Numbered from the stretch's first letter, positions 31,674 through 41,765 are shown. The stretch is 64,000 bases of DNA from Marispirochaeta sp964554875 (GCA_964554875.1 CAZKQJ010000017.1:19370-83369); one strand, 5' to 3'. The notes: a model not told the origin generated them from the sequence alone. Translations and numbers: made by a program.

Positions 31674-34544
31674 TCAGACCCGTTCTTCATATGCAACGGG
31701 GCCTAATCGGAGTTCCCAGCGGGTTCCCTTCCCCCTTATATATTCCATACGGCCGTTCAGCTGGGTTTCCACGATACTGTAGACAAGGGTCAAACCGAGG
31801 GTTTTCTGTGACAGAGGATCAAAATCCTCAGGCAACCCGACGCCGTTATCGCTGAGGGTGAGCAGGACGCCCTCACCCGCAAGATTCTGCAGTCCGATTT
31901 CAATCCAGCCTGCAGATCCTTCGGGAAATGCGTGTCGGACGGCATTTACCAGAAGTTCATTCACCACCAGGCCCAGGGGAACCGCAACATCAACAAGACT
32001 TTCAACTGATTCGAGGTTATAGCGGAAGCGGATCCCCTTTGTCTCATCCTCGAAGGTGTTGCGGACAAGTTCGGTGAGCTCGAGAATATACTCCTTAAGA
32101 TCTATTCTCGACAGGTTCTCGGACTCATACAGGCGATGATGCACCAGAGCCATGGAGTGAATCTTGGCTTCGATATCCTGAAGAACATCCTGCATACTCC
32201 CATCCTCAAGGCCGAAGCGGCGCATGGCGACCATGGAGGCAATAACCTGCATTGTATTCTTTGTGCGATGGTACAGTTCCCGCAGCAGGGTACTCTTTTC
32301 ATCCAGAGCCTGTTCAAGCTGCCGCCGCACCCGTACGGCATCTGTTATGTCCCGGGAAATCGCGCAGATTCCGATAATATCTCCGGAGTCATCCCGCACC
32401 GGGACCCTGATGGTCTCCAGGTTCCTCTGGCGCCCGGCGGAATGCAGGGTATATTCTTCCCGGCAAGGCTCTCCGCCCAGCACCCTCTGGTCCATGATGC
32501 GGCTTTCCCGGGCACTCTGAGCGCCAAGGATATCCTCATCCGTGAGCCCTATCAGCTGGTCCCTGTCCCTGGCAATAAACCGCAGATAGGCCGAGTTGAC
32601 GTGAGTATAGGAGAGACTGCTGTCTTTCAGGAATATCATATCCTCCGCGGATTCGATAATCGCATTGAGCCGTGCGTCCCTGCGCCGCAGTTCATCCAGG
32701 GCTTCCATTTTTTCGGTGATATCGATCACTGTTCCTTCTGCAGCAAGGACCTCTCCCGATTCATCCAGTATGATCCGTGTTCTGTCCTCTACCCAGAAGG
32801 TCCGTCCTTGAGGATCAACAAGACGGTACTCCTGGGTAAAGCTCTCCTTCTTTTCCCGAACAGCCTGTTCCACTTCCTCTGAGACCCGGATCCGGTCCTG
32901 GGGATGGACGATGTCTCCGTAGAGCACGCTTCCATCCAGAAAATCCGCAGCGCAGTAACCGAAGCGGCTGACATTCTCGCTTACATAGGAAACAGGCCAG
33001 CCGCTGGATAGCTCCCAGCGAAACAGTACAATGCGGCTGTTGCGTACGATCTTGTCAGCCTGAAGGAGCCTTCGGGCCATCTCTTCCCGCTCTTCCCGGA
33101 GCTCCAGGGAGTGCAGGGCATAAGCTACATCCTCTCCCAGGGCATTCAGAAGTTCTTCTTCATCCTTGTCTCCGAAGAACAGGGAAGGAAGCGAGACAGT
33201 AAGAAATCCGAATGACCGTCCCAGGTACCTGAGGGGAACAGAATACGCGCATCTATCCTCATAACTTCCCGCAAGGGGGCAATGACGGCATGACTCTGAC
33301 GGCCTCATCATCGAGTAGGCTGAGTCCCTGTCCATGGCATATCGTCCGCAGTCCGGCAGATCTCCCGATTCCAGCAGTTCTCTCATCGGCCTTGATCCCT
33401 CTCCAAGACCGGACTCGAAAAAGTCAGAAAAACTTCCGTCCTTGTCAAACAGGGCTATCCAGGCATTATAGTAACCCCGGGTCTCGGTAAGGGTCCCGCA
33501 TATCCGCCGCATCATGGAGCTCCGCTCCGACTCCCGGACAATCAGTTGGTTCACCCGGCTTACAGCCTCAAGGACACGGTTAATCTGGGCCAGGCGGGCT
33601 TCCGCTGTATCCCGTCTCCGGATTTCCGCCGACAATTCCGCCGTGCGACGGGCAACCTGGCGTCGCATAAGCCGGACCCACATCAATGCGGCGGCTGCAA
33701 CAAGCAGAAGAGGTCCCACCACATAGGAGGCGTAACGTAAAGCGTCAAGCATATCTATCGCCCTGGGTTCAAGAGGGCCGATCCACCTGTCGTAGAGTTT
33801 CCGGTACTCCCCCCGCTGTTTGAGAATACTCAGCCCCTCAATAAAGGTGGTCAGCAGTTCCCTGCGACCTTCGGGCACGGCGAAACAGTATTCAGTCTCG
33901 TGGTAGAGGTCGCCTCCCGCCTCTATTCCCCGGACAGCATGTTCTTTCAGGTAATGGAGTACAGGAAGACGAGCCCCGGCAAGATAATCCCCCTGACCGG
34001 CGAAAAAGAGAGTCAAAGCCTCGGCCAGTGTATCGGTCCTGATCAGGCTGGCTGAAAAGCCTTCCGCGCTCAGATGATCATCCATAATGTCATCGCGCAT
34101 TACTATTATGCTTTTCCCTGTCAGATCGCTGATGTTTGAGGCTGCCGGTTCGCCTGAACGGTAAAAAATGCTCTGATGAATCTCCGCGAAGGGTTGGGAA
34201 AAATCGACCTTCTGGTCCCGTTGGCTGCTGAAAAACATTCCGGCGACGGCATCGATTTCTCCGGCTTCCAGCCGGGACCGAATCTCTCTCCAGGGTGCAA
34301 CGCGCAGTTCCACCCTGAACCCCATAAGCTCCGCAATCGCCCTGGTAAGGTCAATGGAAAACCCGACTGTCTCCCCTGCATCATCGGTGAACGAGAAGGG
34401 GGGATAATCTGCTTCGCAGCCGATTACAAGAACCCTTTCCCTGGCACCGGAGGGTTCGCGGGCACCGGCGGGACCAATGAGAAGGAGGATCAAAAACAGA
34501 AAAATCCCAGCTCTTCTGAGCTGCAATTCCTGCGCGCCAGGCAT
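31674..34544 (-). CDS. Hybrid sensor kinase: periplasmic SBP_bac_3, GAF-like, two PAS and HisKA_2 kinase
   Basis: 956 residues. A signal segment is followed by an amino-acid-binding-protein-like domain (about 35-260: VLVIGCEADYPPFSFTDDAGETVGFSIDLTRAIAELMGF), a membrane helix near 285-305, a short coiled coil, a GAF-like domain containing SCRHCPLAG, and PAS domains near 520-640 and 645-765. The kinase has HisKA_2 box LLRELYHRTKNTMQVIASM, N-box VNELLVNAVRHAF and DNGVGLPEDF. ATG 34544 follows AAGGAGG. No response regulator gene is adjacent, so it is an orphan kinase. The periplasmic domain suggests it senses an amino acid or similar small ligand. Confidence 0.93.
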   Translation of the reverse strand: MPGAQELQLRRAGIFLFLILLLIGPAGAREPSGARERVLVIGCEADYPPFSFTDDAGETVGFSIDLTRAIAELMGFRVELRVAPWREIRSRLEAGEIDAVAGMFFSSQRDQKVDFSQPFAEIHQSIFYRSGEPAASNISDLTGKSIIVMRDDIMDDHLSAEGFSASLIRTDTLAEALTLFFAGQGDYLAGARLPVLHYLKEHAVRGIEAGGDLYHETEYCFAVPEGRRELLTTFIEGLSILKQRGEYRKLYDRWIGPLEPRAIDMLDALRYASYVVGPLLLVAAAALMWVRLMRRQVARRTAELSAEIRRRDTAEARLAQINRVLEAVSRVNQLIVRESERSSMMRRICGTLTETRGYYNAWIALFDKDGSFSDFFESGLGEGSRPMRELLESGDLPDCGRYAMDRDSAYSMMRPSESCRHCPLAGSYEDRCAYSVPLRYLGRSFGFLTVSLPSLFFGDKDEEELLNALGEDVAYALHSLELREEREEMARRLLQADKIVRNSRIVLFRWELSSGWPVSYVSENVSRFGYCAADFLDGSVLYGDIVHPQDRIRVSEEVEQAVREKKESFTQEYRLVDPQGRTFWVEDRTRIILDESGEVLAAEGTVIDITEKMEALDELRRRDARLNAIIESAEDMIFLKDSSLSYTHVNSAYLRFIARDRDQLIGLTDEDILGAQSARESRIMDQRVLGGEPCREEYTLHSAGRQRNLETIRVPVRDDSGDIIGICAISRDITDAVRVRRQLEQALDEKSTLLRELYHRTKNTMQVIASMVAMRRFGLEDGSMQDVLQDIEAKIHSMALVHHRLYESENLSRIDLKEYILELTELVRNTFEDETKGIRFRYNLESVESLVDVAVPLGLVVNELLVNAVRHAFPEGSAGWIEIGLQNLAGEGVLLTLSDNGVGLPEDFDPLSQKTLGLTLVYSIVETQLNGRMEYIRGKGTRWELRLGPVAYEERV

Positions 34545-34565
34545 CGGCCCTTCCTCCTTGTAAAA

Positions 34566-34594
34566 AGTATATATATCCAGCAGAGCAATCGCAA
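34566..34594 (-). promoter_or_regulatory. Sigma70 promoter of the hybrid kinase gene
   Basis: On the reverse strand TTGCGA (34594-34589), a 17-bp spacer and TATACT (34571-34566) precede the AAGGAGG ribosome-binding site. Four of six and five of six positions match consensus. Confidence 0.6.
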
Positions 34595-34685
34595 ATTCCC
34601 TCTGTTGGAAAACTTCCCCGCAGGGTATTGGCATCCACCGGGGCAAAGGGGTAATCTACACGCCGCAGAAAAATTGGAGGCATCC

Positions 34686-36515
34686 ATGCGTTTTATTCCC
34701 GAAAACTCTTCAGTCGTCTATTCCCGTCACCAGCATGCAAAAACCCCGCAGACCCTTTCCGGACGCTGGCCCCTGGAAAACAGCGATCTCAAGCTTGAAC
34801 TCGAGGAGGAGAGGGAGAACGAGTCGCCCCGATACCGCTGTGTTCTGACCGCCGGGCAGGATCTTTTTATTCACAAGCTGAGTCTTAGCGGTCGGCTGGA
34901 AGGGCCCCTCCGTCCTGTTTCCCTGTTGAGCGAAGGCTGCCAGTCCCGGAGTTTCGTCGAGATCCTTGGCCCGACGGACAGACAGACTCCCGCCAGCTCG
35001 CCCTGGACACAGAGAAGCGGTAAAACCGGAGAACATGAATCATCCACCCTCGTTCTGCTTTCCGACGGGCTGAATCCGGACCTGATGCTTGCCCAGGAAG
35101 CCCCTTTTCAGGAATTCACCTCCTTTACCGTACACAGCGGCAGACAGCCAGTGCGCATAAGCCTGACCTGGCACATGGAACGGATGGTGGATTCCGGACA
35201 GATCTGTTCCACCGGCTGGATTGCTCAATCCTCCGGTACAGGAGAAATGCTGCTGCGGGAATGGAGCCTCCGGAATTCTGCAAAGCTTTCCGCAATGGCC
35301 GGCACTGAACAGAACCCCCCGATGGTCTGCTGTCCGGCCCAAAGCAGATCCTCAGAGCTGACTGCGGACAGCATACGCCGTCAGCTGAACGCAGCCAGGG
35401 AAAAACAGCTCCCCTTCGATGTCATACTGATCGAAGAGGGGTGGCAGAGGACTATCGGCGACTGGACAGCCACGGCAGAGCAGTTTGGAGCCGATCTTCC
35501 CCGGATTTCCCGGGAAATAGGCGAGGCAGGATTCAGGCCGGGATTGTGGCTCGCCCCCTTTGTCGTAACGAAGGAAAACGATATCTGCTCCAACCCCGGA
35601 TGGCTGCTGCGTAACGAGAAGGGTAAACCCGTGGAAACAGGCCGCAGTCCTCACCGGAAGAAACAGCTCTTAGCTCTGGATATAAGCCACCCGGAGGTGA
35701 TGGAATACATCGCGGGGACCGTCAGAACCATAACAAGGGAATGGGGCTTTGAATATCTCAAGCTTGATTTTCTTGATGCCGCCTCGTATAAGGGCAAACG
35801 CCATAACGACAGGCTTACGCCAGCCCAAATCCTGACCCGGGGACTGCAGCTGATCCGGGAGGCGGCGGGAGATGGGGTGCACCTTGCAGTGAGCGGACTC
35901 CCCCTCCCGATGGGAGCGGGGATTCTCGATTCCGTGAGCCTGGCACCGGAGGTCCTGCCTCAGCAGAATAAAACCCGACTCCCGAAAATGTTCAATTCCC
36001 GGACTGTTCAGGACGAGAGCCGATTCATACAGAATTTGGTACTCCGAAGCCACCTGAACAGGACTTTCTGGCTCAACGACGCCGCCTACCTGAGTTTTGC
36101 AGCTACAGCCAGCGGAGACGGCGAAGCGGAAGGACTCCTCACGGCAGTTACCCACAGCGGAAGCAGCCTCTTTATCTCCGATGACCTGAGCCTGTACGGA
36201 GAAGAGGAGACCGCCCGGATCAAAAGCACCCTTACAGCAGCCAGGGAGCTCAGCAGGGGCCTGACGACTCCCCTGCGAATCTTCAGTGACCCAGGGGTCT
36301 GTACGCTGTATAATGATCGGGGCTGCCTGGTCATTTTCAACCTCAACCAGACAGAAACCACCATTGAATTGAGGCTCACCTTCTTCAGGGAGCTTCTGAA
36401 ACCCTGGAACTCATACCGGCCCTTTGAAGGGGCCGAGGACCACCCCCTGGAAGCCCCCAGGAATATTACCCTGAAACCCGGGGAATACAAGCGGATACAG
36501 CTTCGCAGCGTCTGA
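34686..36515 (+). CDS. GH36-like glycoside hydrolase (alpha-galactosidase-type)
   Basis: 609 residues. An N-terminal beta domain (1-220) precedes a TIM barrel with IEEGWQRTIGDWTA, FRPGLWLAPF and FEYLKLDFLDAA, whose Asp after KL is the likely nucleophile. The position usually holding the acid/base Asp in this group (pattern RIGPDV) reads SLAPEVLP here, so Glu may replace Asp or the real residue may lie elsewhere. The C-terminal beta domain is short. No signal peptide is seen, so it acts in the cytoplasm. TTGGAGG precedes ATG 34686. It is a single-gene unit with its own terminator. Substrate specificity is uncertain. Confidence 0.85.
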   Translation: MRFIPENSSVVYSRHQHAKTPQTLSGRWPLENSDLKLELEEERENESPRYRCVLTAGQDLFIHKLSLSGRLEGPLRPVSLLSEGCQSRSFVEILGPTDRQTPASSPWTQRSGKTGEHESSTLVLLSDGLNPDLMLAQEAPFQEFTSFTVHSGRQPVRISLTWHMERMVDSGQICSTGWIAQSSGTGEMLLREWSLRNSAKLSAMAGTEQNPPMVCCPAQSRSSELTADSIRRQLNAAREKQLPFDVILIEEGWQRTIGDWTATAEQFGADLPRISREIGEAGFRPGLWLAPFVVTKENDICSNPGWLLRNEKGKPVETGRSPHRKKQLLALDISHPEVMEYIAGTVRTITREWGFEYLKLDFLDAASYKGKRHNDRLTPAQILTRGLQLIREAAGDGVHLAVSGLPLPMGAGILDSVSLAPEVLPQQNKTRLPKMFNSRTVQDESRFIQNLVLRSHLNRTFWLNDAAYLSFAATASGDGEAEGLLTAVTHSGSSLFISDDLSLYGEEETARIKSTLTAARELSRGLTTPLRIFSDPGVCTLYNDRGCLVIFNLNQTETTIELRLTFFRELLKPWNSYRPFEGAEDHPLEAPRNITLKPGEYKRIQLRSV

Positions 36516-36524
36516 TTTCCATAC

Positions 36525-36545
36525 CCCGCCTTCGGGCGGGTTTTT
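36525..36545 (+). terminator. Rho-independent terminator of the GH36 gene
   Basis: CCCGCC, tetraloop TTCG, GGCGGG, then TTTTT. A textbook terminator ten bases after the stop codon. Confidence 0.95.
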
Positions 36546-36603
36546 GTAGAAAAATTTGATTTCCCCTGATCTCTTAGTAATACTAGGGTCATGGGGGTAA
36601 AGT

Positions 36604-38595
36604 ATGAAACTCAAGCAGCAATTCCTGTTAATCGTTGGAATTCCCATTCTTGGAATTCTCTTAATCTTCGCCACAGGATACTACAGCTTTACCGGTCTGG
36701 GAAAAGAGGTTGAACTTCTCAATACCATCCAGCAGGACCGCGCTACCCTGCTGAACGCCGACCGGGACGCCTACCAGGGATTCCTTGCGGAGAAGATGGC
36801 CCTGGACAGCATCGACAGGCAGGAACTTGAAAGCCTTGACGCGGAGAATCTGGAAAACCTCGACCAGGCCTGGGAACGTGTTCTTGAACCCTCGAAAAAT
36901 TTTACCCGGAATATGGGCCCGGAGTTTCAAGGTTTCAGACAGGAATATGAGAAATGGAAACAGAGAAGCCGGGGCATACTCGACATAGCCGTATCTACGG
37001 CAGACGAGATGATCCTGATACAGGAGGCAGCGGAGCGGACGTCCGCAGCCTTCGATGAGATGCGGGAAACCATCAACCTGCTGGGAGAAAACATAGACGA
37101 GCTTCTGGGCGGTACCTTGAGCGCAGCCCGCAGACGCAGCCTGGAACAGGCGCTCTCACTGACACTGAACGCCGACCGGGATGCTTACCAGGCTTACGTG
37201 GCCCGGCTCAGGGCTCTAAATGCAACGACACGAGATGAGCTCGATACCTTTGCAGCGGATAACCAGGAGAATATTCAGCAGACCCTGGAACGCTTCAACA
37301 ACGCCGTCGAAATTGTCGGCTCCGGGGCGGCCCGACTGGCCCAATCCTTTGCCTCATCCTCCGAGACCTGGATCAGGGAGAGCGACACAGTAATGTCCAG
37401 ACTCCAGGAGGTTTTTGACGATAAAACCGAACAGGCACGCTTCGCTGTGGAAAGTGCCGAGGCCTTTAACTCCATGCGAACATCAATCGACGTCCTGGGA
37501 AACATGCAGGAAGAGCGGGCCCTACAGGAAATCGAAAACATGAACACCATGATCACCCGCACCTTGTGGGTGTACATCATAGTCGTTCTCGTGGCAGTGA
37601 CTGCATCGCTTCTGATAGTGACCCTCCTTGCCTCCGCCCTGCTCAAAGCGATCAGGCTGTCCGTGGAAGCTGCCGAGCGCATAACCCAGGGAGACCTTAC
37701 CGCACGTATCGATATTCAGCGCAGGGACGAGATAGGAACCCTGGCAGCCGGTCTCAGATCGATGATCGCCAGGCTCAAACGCATCGTCGGAGAGATCCGC
37801 CAGTCCGCTCAGAACATATCCCTGGGCAGCGACGAGATAGCCAAGAGTTCCCAGCAGCTCTCCCAGGGGGCCACCGAGCAGGCCTCCAACTCCGAGGAAA
37901 TCTCCGCTTCCATGGAAGAGATGGGCGCCAACATCCAGCAGAACGCGGACAACGCCTCCCAGACGGAGAAGATAGCCCAGCGGGTTGCGGAAGACGCCAA
38001 CCAGAGCGGAGAGGCGGTGGGCAAGACCGTGGAGGCCATGAAACAGATTGCCGAAAAGATCGGAATCATCGAAGAGATCGCCAGGCAGACCAACATGCTC
38101 GCCCTGAACGCGGCCATCGAAGCCGCCAGAGCCGGGGAACAGGGCAAGGGTTTCGCGGTAGTTGCCGCGGAGGTCCGCCGCCTCGCCGAGCGCAGCCAGA
38201 ATGCCGCCGCGGAGATCAGCGAGCTCTCCTCCAGTTCCGTGGAGATCGCCGAAACCGCTGGAGACCTGCTGACCAAGCTGGTTCCGGACATCCGGAAGAC
38301 CGCGGAGCTGATCCAGGAGATCAGCTACTCCAGCAACGAGCAGAAGAGCGGGGTGGAGCAGACAAACAGCGCGATGATGCAGCTGGACTCCATAACCCAG
38401 CAGAATGCCTCCTCGGCGGAAGAGCTCTCCTCCACCTCAGAAGAGCTCTCCTCTCAGGCGGAGGGTCTAGTGGCAATGATCAATTTCTTTACCCTCGACC
38501 AGGACCAGGGCCGTTCCGTGGAGGCTCCCAGGCTTCTGCCCAAGGAGACGGTCTCCATGAATGTGGAAGACGAGGAGAAGTTTGAGGAGTTATAG
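36604..38595 (+). CDS. Methyl-accepting chemotaxis protein with duplicated helical sensor (HBM-like)
   Basis: 663 residues. TM1 (8-28) and TM2 (about 320-345) enclose a helical periplasmic sensor of about 290 residues. The sensor is an internal duplication: LLNADRDAYQGFLAEKMAL near residue 43 and LTLNADRDAYQAYVARLRAL near residue 188, each followed by a similar DELxxxxAxNxEN segment. This fits a helical bimodular sensor, known in other receptors to bind organic acids. HAMP and the cytoplasmic tip EIARQTNMLALNAAIEAARAGEQGKGFAVVAAEVRRLAE are normal. GGGGG lies six bases before ATG 36604. Confidence 0.93.
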   Translation: MKLKQQFLLIVGIPILGILLIFATGYYSFTGLGKEVELLNTIQQDRATLLNADRDAYQGFLAEKMALDSIDRQELESLDAENLENLDQAWERVLEPSKNFTRNMGPEFQGFRQEYEKWKQRSRGILDIAVSTADEMILIQEAAERTSAAFDEMRETINLLGENIDELLGGTLSAARRRSLEQALSLTLNADRDAYQAYVARLRALNATTRDELDTFAADNQENIQQTLERFNNAVEIVGSGAARLAQSFASSSETWIRESDTVMSRLQEVFDDKTEQARFAVESAEAFNSMRTSIDVLGNMQEERALQEIENMNTMITRTLWVYIIVVLVAVTASLLIVTLLASALLKAIRLSVEAAERITQGDLTARIDIQRRDEIGTLAAGLRSMIARLKRIVGEIRQSAQNISLGSDEIAKSSQQLSQGATEQASNSEEISASMEEMGANIQQNADNASQTEKIAQRVAEDANQSGEAVGKTVEAMKQIAEKIGIIEEIARQTNMLALNAAIEAARAGEQGKGFAVVAAEVRRLAERSQNAAAEISELSSSSVEIAETAGDLLTKLVPDIRKTAELIQEISYSSNEQKSGVEQTNSAMMQLDSITQQNASSAEELSSTSEELSSQAEGLVAMINFFTLDQDQGRSVEAPRLLPKETVSMNVEDEEKFEEL

Positions 38596-38616
38596 ACTGG
38601 GATATTCCTGACGGAT

Positions 38617-39390
38617 TCAGCTGAGCCCCGACAACCAGGCGTTTAACTCGTCCTGCCTGGCCCGGGCTTCACTGTCTCCGCCCGCGAAGGTACCCAGCTT
38701 CAGTTCCCCTTGAATACCTCCGTCCAGCATATGGAGTACCCGTTCGCTTCTGGCCGCCACCTTTGGATCATGGGTAACCAGCACAATCGTTGTTCCGCCG
38801 TTGTGTACATCCTTGAGAATATCCAGGATCTCGGCGGCGGATCCGGAATCCAGGGCCCCCGTGGGCTCGTCCCCGAAGATCACAGCCGGCTCGTTGATCA
38901 GACTCCGGCAGATACCGACCCTCTGCAGCTGTCCGCCGGAGGCCTGATCGACGGAATTGCGGGCCAGGGAGCCAATCCCGGTACGATTCATCAGATACCG
39001 GGCCCGGTGATCGATTTCTGAGCGACTGCGCACACCCTCGGCATAGGCGGGCAGACTGATATTATCCAGAAGGTTCAGGTTTTTCATCAGATGTATCTGC
39101 TGAAATATGAAACCCATCTTGCCGAGTCTGAGGCGGGAGAGTTCTTTTTCCTGCAGTCTGCTGATCTCCCGCCCTAAAAAGCATACCCGGCCGGAGCTGG
39201 CCCGGTCCATGCCGCTGACGGTATAGAGCAGGGTCGATTTGCCCGAGCCGGAAGGTCCCATGATGGAGACAAACTCTCCTTTCCTGATCTCGAGGTCGAT
39301 GCCCTTGAGGACATCCGTCCGTTTATTCCCCCCCAGAGGATACCACTTATTCAAATTTTGTGTTTCCAGTACCATTGTCATCTTCTTCAT
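38617..39390 (-). CDS. LolD/MacB-type ABC exporter ATPase
   Basis: 257 residues. Walker A MGPSGSGKSTLLY, signature ASGGQLQRVGICRSL (Ala replaces the usual Leu before SGGQ), Walker B AVIFGDEPTGALD and switch His in VTHDPKVA. The sequence is close to MacB/LolD-type exporters, with a C-terminal tail of about 35 residues. ATG 39390 sits very close to AAGGAG; ATG 39381 has better spacing and may be the true start. It lies just after the FtsX-like permease gene, whose product it should power. It is the last gene of the efflux operon. Confidence 0.9.
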   Translation of the reverse strand: MKKMTMVLETQNLNKWYPLGGNKRTDVLKGIDLEIRKGEFVSIMGPSGSGKSTLLYTVSGMDRASSGRVCFLGREISRLQEKELSRLRLGKMGFIFQQIHLMKNLNLLDNISLPAYAEGVRSRSEIDHRARYLMNRTGIGSLARNSVDQASGGQLQRVGICRSLINEPAVIFGDEPTGALDSGSAAEILDILKDVHNGGTTIVLVTHDPKVAARSERVLHMLDGGIQGELKLGTFAGGDSEARARQDELNAWLSGLS

Positions 39391-39401
39391 TCTCCTTCCG
39401 T

Positions 39402-41765
39402 CTATTCAACTGTTATTAGCGATATTGTCTGTTTCAGAGAGCCTGCGATGCTGAGGACCGCCGCAGCAGCCACAAGGACCGCGAGCATAAGCGGCAGCAG
39501 GCAGTATGCCATCAGTGGATCAATCACAAAGCTGATTCCCGGCGCTCCCATGAAACCCCATATAAAACCTACAAAGCCTTGCCCCAGGGTATTGGCAAAA
39601 AGACTGCCCGCTGCAAGTCCCGTTACCAGCAGAATCAGCGCAGCACTCAAATACTGAATCCGGACTGAGGCAGGAGTAAATCCGATGCTCCGCATCACAG
39701 CTATACGCCCTGAATCCCTGGCAGCGAGCATGCGAAAGAAGAGGGCAGTTATAAGGACCGCAATCAGGCTTCCCATGGCGATGGCAGCCTTGATGAACCG
39801 CGAAAGCTGAAGAATGGTAGAGCCCAGGGTCTGATCAAGATAACTCTCAAGATGCGTAATCCGGGCGGAGGGAAGCAGGGCGCCGAGCTCCCCGGCCTTC
39901 GCCTGAACGTCAATTCCGGGAGCAAGTTCCAGGGCAAGGGTATATCCCAGGGGAAGCCCCGGAAAACCATTGAACGAGGCCTTGGCGGTCCGCCCTCCGT
40001 TGGTAATGTCCTGATAAATACCGCTGATCCTCATCTTCCGGGAAGAACCGCCGGCTTTCAGAACCAGGGAGTCACCGATCTTCACATTCAGATCCCGGCT
40101 GTTGAGATATGAAACAGCCAGCTCCTCCCCGGATAGAGGTACGGTCCCTTCAAGATATTTCAGAGGAAAGAGGGAGTGGTTTCCGCTTTCCACCACCAGT
40201 GAAGCTCCGTCCTCCGGACGATCCGCAGTGTCATACTCAAGTTCATAGCGGGACCGGGTCAGCAGGGCATACCGCTCCATCTCGGGGTCCTTCTTCAACA
40301 AGCCCGTCAGCTCTTCAAGACACGATTCCGTTTCGTCTGAATACCGCAGGTCTATGCGGATATCACTCCGACCTATCCCCATGTAGGAGATAAAGTCGGG
40401 AGAAGCAAGGGTGGTAAGAAAATGGAAGGGGATCAGGATGATCAGAGCGGAGAAGAAATAGACCAGGAGGAGCAGGGCAAAAAGTCTGGGGCGCTGCAGG
40501 ACATCCCGAAGACCAAGTGCCACGTTAACATTTATACCCCGAAAAACCTTCAAAGGCAGAGGCCTCCTTCTGCCGGAAGCGTCCCCCGCAGACCCGGAGC
40601 GGAGGGCTTCAACTGCGCTGACAGCGCCGAAGCGCCGAAAAACCGGCAGAAGAAGCAGAAAGGCAAACAGAAGAATCCCCGCGGCCGCACTCAGGGGAAC
40701 AAGGTAGCGGGATGTCTCCGACGGAGCCTGCCCGATACTGAAGAGAATATTGGAAGTGAGCAGCGGGTTACAGAGAATTGAGACAAGGCTTCCGCCCAGA
40801 GCGGCAAGCCCGCTGATAACAAGATACTTGACCAGAAATATCCTTCGTATCGTCTTCTTCGGCAAGCCCACGGCCTTCATAACCCCGATCTCACGGTAAT
40901 CCTCTTCTATGGAGCCGAGGATGATAAAACGCAGACAGAGGACCGCAATGATCAGCAGAAGAAGACTCAGGATTCCCAGGACCACTGCCAAGATACCGTC
41001 GCTTATGCTGTTGAGCACGTAGAATATACGATAGTCCACCGCCGGACCTTTTCTGGGCAGATTCGTCTTCTGCCAGGCTTCACTGAACTCATCGATCCGC
41101 GAGGAATCGCTAAGGCGAAAGCTGATCAGGTACTCCCGGTCTGGAAAAATCTCTTCCAGCTCCCGGAAATCCGCTCTGTTCATCAGGAAGCGTTTGGAAT
41201 GAACCACCGCTGGATTCATCTGGGCGTCCCGCACAAGAAGGGATACCCGGAAATCCCGTTGTATCCCGGAATGTGTCAGGCTAACACGATCGCCGATTCT
41301 CACCCCCCTCTCCCGGGCATAATAGACAGGTACCCCTATTTCTCCCCTGGCCGGCTCAGGGATGCGGTTTTTCATATCCAGCAGATAATCAAAACGGGGA
41401 TTCTGGACCACGAGACTGATATCCATAATGCTGTTCGTCTCGGCTTCATCGGCGCCGGAAAACTTCAAGGATGCCCCATCGATACTGATCATCCCGGAGA
41501 TCTGGCAGTCTTCAACCAGTCCCCCGACTCCTGCCCAGGAAGCAATCTCTTCAGCTTCAGCGGCAGACAGCCTCCCGCCGTGCATCTGTACAAAATGGGG
41601 GGCTTTGGCGGTGATGAAAAAAAGACGCAGGGATCCTGCCAGGTCGCTTATGAGTCCTGTGCCCCCCGCGGCCATAAGAGCCGAGAGAAAGATGAAAACA
41701 AAGACAACCAGCAGCGAAGCTTTCCTCCGCGACAGGTCCCGGAAGAGAATTCTTGAAAGGATCAT
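39402..41765 (-). CDS. FtsX/MacB-like ABC permease with duplicated FtsX domains
   Basis: 787 residues. An N-terminal helix and an extracytoplasmic domain are followed by a three-helix FtsX unit (about 250-390), then a second helix (FALLLLVYFFSALIILIPFHF near residue 425), a second extracytoplasmic domain, and a C-terminal FtsX unit. The segment EEDYREIGVMKAVGLPKKTIRR and its counterpart DSGRIAVMRSIGFTPASVRI are the paired coupling regions. This two-unit design is that of permeases working with LolD-like ATPases on lipids, lipoproteins or drugs. ATG 41765 overlaps the MFS stop codon by four bases. Confidence 0.9.
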   Translation of the reverse strand: MILSRILFRDLSRRKASLLVVFVFIFLSALMAAGGTGLISDLAGSLRLFFITAKAPHFVQMHGGRLSAAEAEEIASWAGVGGLVEDCQISGMISIDGASLKFSGADEAETNSIMDISLVVQNPRFDYLLDMKNRIPEPARGEIGVPVYYARERGVRIGDRVSLTHSGIQRDFRVSLLVRDAQMNPAVVHSKRFLMNRADFRELEEIFPDREYLISFRLSDSSRIDEFSEAWQKTNLPRKGPAVDYRIFYVLNSISDGILAVVLGILSLLLLIIAVLCLRFIILGSIEEDYREIGVMKAVGLPKKTIRRIFLVKYLVISGLAALGGSLVSILCNPLLTSNILFSIGQAPSETSRYLVPLSAAAGILLFAFLLLLPVFRRFGAVSAVEALRSGSAGDASGRRRPLPLKVFRGINVNVALGLRDVLQRPRLFALLLLVYFFSALIILIPFHFLTTLASPDFISYMGIGRSDIRIDLRYSDETESCLEELTGLLKKDPEMERYALLTRSRYELEYDTADRPEDGASLVVESGNHSLFPLKYLEGTVPLSGEELAVSYLNSRDLNVKIGDSLVLKAGGSSRKMRISGIYQDITNGGRTAKASFNGFPGLPLGYTLALELAPGIDVQAKAGELGALLPSARITHLESYLDQTLGSTILQLSRFIKAAIAMGSLIAVLITALFFRMLAARDSGRIAVMRSIGFTPASVRIQYLSAALILLVTGLAAGSLFANTLGQGFVGFIWGFMGAPGISFVIDPLMAYCLLPLMLAVLVAAAAVLSIAGSLKQTISLITVE

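Noticed and set aside
34176..34685. Upstream extension of the GH36 gene to make a 779-residue protein
   Set aside because: It would run antisense through the kinase gene; ATG 34686 has a strong TTGGAGG site and begins where the family sequence begins.
37566..38585. A 339-codon forward open frame inside the second chemoreceptor gene
   Set aside because: Arg/Gly/Gln-rich out-of-frame shadow of the coiled-coil region.
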